Assembly: GCA_028688175.1 (NCBI GenBank)
Contig: JAQTYS010000135.1
Coordinates: 1-7,182, forward strand
Origin: Methanothrix sp.
Lineage (GTDB): Archaea; Halobacteriota; Methanosarcinia; Methanotrichales; Methanotrichaceae
Length of the DNA: 7,182 nt
Direction: 5' to 3'
This document shows, in pieces, positions 4,467 through 7,182 of the stretch; positions within the stretch are counted from its first letter, which is position 1, and the number at the start of each line of letters is the position of its first letter. The notes beneath the pieces were generated by a model that was not told where the DNA came from, did not search any database, and saw only the letters and a list, made by a program, of their open reading frames with translations. The translations under genes and the position numbers were made by a program.

Positions 4467-5228
4467 ATGCCGCATGAAATTACCGCGCTAAAAAAGGCTA
4501 TCGGAGAAAAGTGGGATGAGTCCTCGAAAAGCTACGACAGCTATCATGGCCACGGCATCAAGAGCGATGAGGAGCGCGAGGCCTGGAAGCATGCTTTGCA
4601 TAGTGTGCTAGGAATGGGCCATCTCAGTGTCCTGGATGTGGGCTGCGGCACTGGTGAGATTAGCCTGCTTTTAGCGGAGATGGGTCACCAGGTAACCGGC
4701 ATTGATCTCTCCCCAAAGATGCTGGCCCTGGCCAGATCTAAGGCAAAGGCAAACGATTTCAAAGCTAAATTCGAGGCGGGAGATGCTGAGGCCCTGGTCT
4801 TTGGCGATGAGAGTTTTGACGCAGTAATAAATCGCCACCTTCTCTGGACTCTGCCTCATCCAAAAGAAGCTTTGCGGGAGTGGAAGCGCGTTCTAAAGGC
4901 GGGAGGGAAAGCAATACTGATCGACGGCCTCTGGATGGATGGCTCCTGGGAGAGCATGCTGCGTAGGTTTATCGGCAATTTTAGCATACTGGCTTTAGAG
5001 CGGCAAAATCCCCGCAAGGGCAGTTACTCCCATGAGATCGACTCTGCCCTGCCTCATCGTCATGGTATGGATGCTTCTCTTGCCAGGACTTACTTGGAAG
5101 AAGCAGCATTTAAGGAAATTAATCTGACTTATCTTAGAGAAATTCGGGACATCCAGAGAAAGTACATGCCTTTTGCTCATAAGATCAATTATAATGTTGA
5201 TTATTATATGATCTGTGGCAAAAAATAG
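4467..5228 (+). CDS. Class I SAM-dependent methyltransferase (UbiE/Methyltransf_11 type)
   Basis: A cytoplasmic Rossmann-fold methyltransferase of 253 residues from ATG 4467 (255 from a possible TTG at 4461). Numbering from TTG, motif I VLDVGCGTG is at 57-65, the acidic residue binding the ribose of SAM is D82 in GIDLSPKM, the adenine-pocket motif GDAEALVF is at 107-114, motif IV-like FDAVINRHLLWTLPHP at 119-134, and WKRVLKAGGKAILID at 141-155. The C-terminal part has aromatic- and His-rich stretches and ends MICGKK. The substrate cannot be read from sequence. The gene is followed after 46 bp by a NikA/OppA-like binding protein and a permease, so it may be cotranscribed with them. It could modify a transported metal chelate or be unrelated to nickel. 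ATG 4467 is preferred as the conventional start, though ribosome-site evidence is poor. Confidence 0.85.
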   Translation: MPHEITALKKAIGEKWDESSKSYDSYHGHGIKSDEEREAWKHALHSVLGMGHLSVLDVGCGTGEISLLLAEMGHQVTGIDLSPKMLALARSKAKANDFKAKFEAGDAEALVFGDESFDAVINRHLLWTLPHPKEALREWKRVLKAGGKAILIDGLWMDGSWESMLRRFIGNFSILALERQNPRKGSYSHEIDSALPHRHGMDASLARTYLEEAAFKEINLTYLREIRDIQRKYMPFAHKINYNVDYYMICGKK

Positions 5229-5274
5229 AGAACTATCTGGAAATTAGATACATTTATGGTAATGGTGATTGAAA

Positions 5275-6870
5275 ATGAGAACAAAGGTCTTATTGACCCA
5301 CCTGGCGATTAGCCTAATACTACTGGCATCTCTGTCAATTGTCAGCGCAGAGCAAACGGGAAAGACGATAAGCATAGCTCTGGGCAAAGAGCCGGACGAT
5401 TTGAATCCCATAGCCAACACAGGCCACGGAGATTTCTATGATGTCATCAAGGTCTACAGCGGTTTGCTAAAATCGGATGACAATTTGCAGATGGCACCTG
5501 ATCTGGCGGAATCGTGGACGGTTTCGCCTGATGGCAAGACCTATACCTTTAAACTTAAAGAGAATGTGTTGTGGCACGATGGCACCGATTTTTCCGCTGA
5601 GGACGTCAAGTTCACCTATGATCTGCTCAGAGACGGAAAATGGATCTCCATCTTCCCGGTATCTTCCGAATTCAAGATTATAGACGACGTTTCCGTGGTT
5701 GATCCGAGTACCATTAAGTTCACCCTCAATGAAGGGATAGTCTCCTTTCAAGAGAGGTTCTCTCTGCCCATACTTCCCAAACACATCCTTGAGAACCAGG
5801 ACTTGTCCAAGAACGATTTCTGGCAAAAGCCGATCGGAACAGGCCCCTACAAGTTTGAAGACTGGATACATGGAGAAGAGCTGACTCTGGCCGTCAATCC
5901 CAACTATTATGGGGAGGCCCCAAATATCGATCAAGTCAAATACGTCTTTGTTCCCGACGAATCTGCCAGGATCAGCCTGCTGGAGAGCGGCGAGGTCGAC
6001 GCCATCAAGATTGATCCCCGGAGCATGAAAACCCTGGAAGGCAAGACCGGGATAAAAATTTACTCTGAACCTTCCGCCAACTGGTATGGCATCAATCTTC
6101 CCGGCAAGATGTGGCCCTTCGAGAGCAAAGAGGTCAGGCAGGCCATTGCTCGTGCCATAGACAAAGAACAAATCCTGGATACAATCTTCAATGGCCAGGG
6201 TGAGGTCGCCTATGCGCCTTTCAGAGATGCGGATTGGGTTTACAATCCGGATATCGCCTTCCCCTACGATCCAAAGAAGGCGGAAAAACTTCTATCGGAG
6301 GCAGGATTTCAGGACTCAAATGGTGACGGTGTTTTGGAGAAGGATGGCAAGAGCTTTGAGTTCGAGCTGATTTATCCTTCTTCGAATGCCGAGAGGAAGG
6401 ATATCGCTATTGCAGTTAAGACTGATCTTGCCGATGTAGGCATCAAGGTAGTTCCTGTAGCCAAGAGCTGGGATGAGATCTCCCAGGAGCTATACCGCAG
6501 CAATCCAATTGTTGCTGCATTCGGCTCGCCTTTCGACCCGGACGATAACAATTACCAGCTATGGGGCACAAAATTCATCGGAGACGGATGGTGGAACCCT
6601 GCATCCTACTCGAATGCACAGGTCGATAAGCTCCTGGAAGAAGGAAGGACAACCTTGGATCAGGAGAAGAGGAAAGAGATCTACGGAAAGCTTCAGCAGA
6701 TCATCTCCGATGATCAGCCTGTGGCATTTATTGTCTTCTGCAACTACGTTTATGCTGTTAGTGACAAGGTGAGCGGCATCAAACCACGCAATGGACCTCA
6801 TGGCCAGGGCACCAACGGAGGAATCGAAGGGGAACTGTGGTGGAACATAGAGCGGTGGCAGAAGGAGTGA
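5275..6870 (+). CDS. ABC transporter substrate-binding protein, SBP_bac_5 family (NikA/OppA-like)
   Basis: The extracellular binding subunit of a peptide/nickel-type ABC importer, 531 residues. ATG 5275 is chosen over TTG 5269 because GGTGA (5264-5268) sits 6 nt before it. A signal peptide is clear: MRTK, a hydrophobic core to about residue 23, then SIVSA/EQ as a likely cleavage site. The family start KEPDDLNPIANTG, the strand PDLAESWTVSPDGKTYTFKL, the loop DVKFTYDLLRDG, the segment GTGPYKFEDW and the KEVRQAIARAIDKEQIL helix are all present, and the length is normal. There is no lipobox Cys and no C-terminal membrane anchor, unlike many archaeal binding proteins, so retention at the surface is unexplained. 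The permease gene begins 7 nt after its stop. Nickel or a nickel chelate is the favoured ligand because of cooC and cooT nearby; short peptides are possible. Confidence 0.88.
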   Translation: MRTKVLLTHLAISLILLASLSIVSAEQTGKTISIALGKEPDDLNPIANTGHGDFYDVIKVYSGLLKSDDNLQMAPDLAESWTVSPDGKTYTFKLKENVLWHDGTDFSAEDVKFTYDLLRDGKWISIFPVSSEFKIIDDVSVVDPSTIKFTLNEGIVSFQERFSLPILPKHILENQDLSKNDFWQKPIGTGPYKFEDWIHGEELTLAVNPNYYGEAPNIDQVKYVFVPDESARISLLESGEVDAIKIDPRSMKTLEGKTGIKIYSEPSANWYGINLPGKMWPFESKEVRQAIARAIDKEQILDTIFNGQGEVAYAPFRDADWVYNPDIAFPYDPKKAEKLLSEAGFQDSNGDGVLEKDGKSFEFELIYPSSNAERKDIAIAVKTDLADVGIKVVPVAKSWDEISQELYRSNPIVAAFGSPFDPDDNNYQLWGTKFIGDGWWNPASYSNAQVDKLLEEGRTTLDQEKRKEIYGKLQQIISDDQPVAFIVFCNYVYAVSDKVSGIKPRNGPHGQGTNGGIEGELWWNIERWQKE

Positions 6871-6877
6871 AGGTGAA

Positions 6878-7182
6878 TTGGACAGCAGCCTGGCTCGCTA
6901 TATCCTGAGGAGGGTTTTGCAGATCCCGCCCCTTCTGCTGGGGATCTCCCTCCTCACCTTTCTTATCTTTTATCTCTCTCCTGTAAACCCAACAATTGCT
7001 TACCTGGGCCTGATCACCGTACAGAAGATGCCGCCTGAGGACGTGGCCAAGGTGGAAAAGCAGCTTGGTCTGGACCAACCGGTACAGGTACGTTATCTGG
7101 TCTGGCTGGAGAGAATTGTACATGGCGACTGGGGCTACTCGCATATCAAGAAGCGTCCGGTGCTGGATGTTATCTTTGAGCG
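6878..7182 (+). CDS. ABC transporter permease, NikB/DppB type, 5' part only
   Basis: The frame is open to the window edge and encodes the N-terminal ~101 residues of an inner-membrane permease: SSLARYILRRVLQIPPLLLG, then a hydrophobic helix (about 13-34) ending FYLSPVNP, then PPEDVAKVEKQLGLDQPV and VRYLVWLERIVHGDWGYSHI. These are hallmarks of the first permease in peptide/nickel operons: an R-R-x-L-x-x-I-P start, a 'LGLDxP' loop and a 'GDxGxS' segment before the core domain. The proposed start is TTG 6878, because no in-frame ATG lies between the previous stop and the RYILRR motif. GGAG (6864-6867) lies 10 nt upstream, overlapping the end of the binding-protein gene. The spacing of 7 nt after that gene shows one operon. 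NikC- and NikDE-type genes presumably follow outside the window. Confidence 0.88.
   Translation, partial: MDSSLARYILRRVLQIPPLLLGISLLTFLIFYLSPVNPTIAYLGLITVQKMPPEDVAKVEKQLGLDQPVQVRYLVWLERIVHGDWGYSHIKKRPVLDVIFE

Noticed and set aside
5467..6171. Minus-strand ORF of 234 codons within the binding-protein gene
   Set aside because: It is antisense to a well-supported SBP_bac_5 gene and has no recognisable motif; it reflects codon bias on the opposite strand.

Overview
The window looks like chromosomal DNA of a methanogenic archaeon, most likely of the Methanosarcinales/Methanotrichales type. Support comes from an archaeal translation factor aIF2-gamma with an adjoining PIN-domain gene, A/T-rich TATA boxes about 25 bp from inferred start sites, GGTGA/GGAGG ribosome binding sites, several TTG starts, and nickel-handling genes of the kind methanogens and CO dehydrogenase users carry. 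The genus is an inference.

Layout. (1) 1-1410, minus strand: aIF2-gamma with its TATA box and Shine-Dalgarno site, followed after 1 nt by the first 18 codons of a PIN-domain gene that runs off the left edge. (2) 1411-2990 is a decay zone. It holds a BMP/Med-family lipoprotein-type binding-protein gene reduced to its two ends (frameshift plus large internal deletion) and interrupted by a 312-bp relic of an IS200/IS605-type (TnpB) element. Removing the relic restores the binding-protein reading frame exactly. A second, oppositely oriented IS605-like right end (about 2475-2510) abuts the 3' end of a truncated PUA-domain gene. A 120-nt segment bounded by a perfect 14-bp inverted repeat (2859-2978) may encode a structured RNA or be a small mobile-element relic. 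(3) 3159-4343, plus strand: a tight operon of a possible 14-codon leader ORF, an unrecognised 53-aa protein, a CooC-type nickel-insertion ATPase and a CooT-type small nickel-binding protein. The first junctions are ATGA stop/start overlaps. (4) 4344-4460: an A/T-rich spacer with likely terminator and promoter. (5) 4461-7182: a class I SAM methyltransferase, an SBP_bac_5 (NikA/OppA-like) secreted binding protein and the start of a NikB/DppB-type permease.

Read together, regions 3-5 suggest a nickel acquisition and delivery neighbourhood: import through the peptide/nickel ABC transporter, then intracellular handling by CooC and CooT. No CO dehydrogenase gene is present here. The nickel specificity of the transporter, and any link of the methyltransferase to a metal chelate, are inferences from context. 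The most distinctive observations are the in-frame IS605 relic with an exactly reconstructable empty site, the uncharacterised small ORFs at the head of the CooC/CooT operon, and the 120-nt inverted-repeat element.
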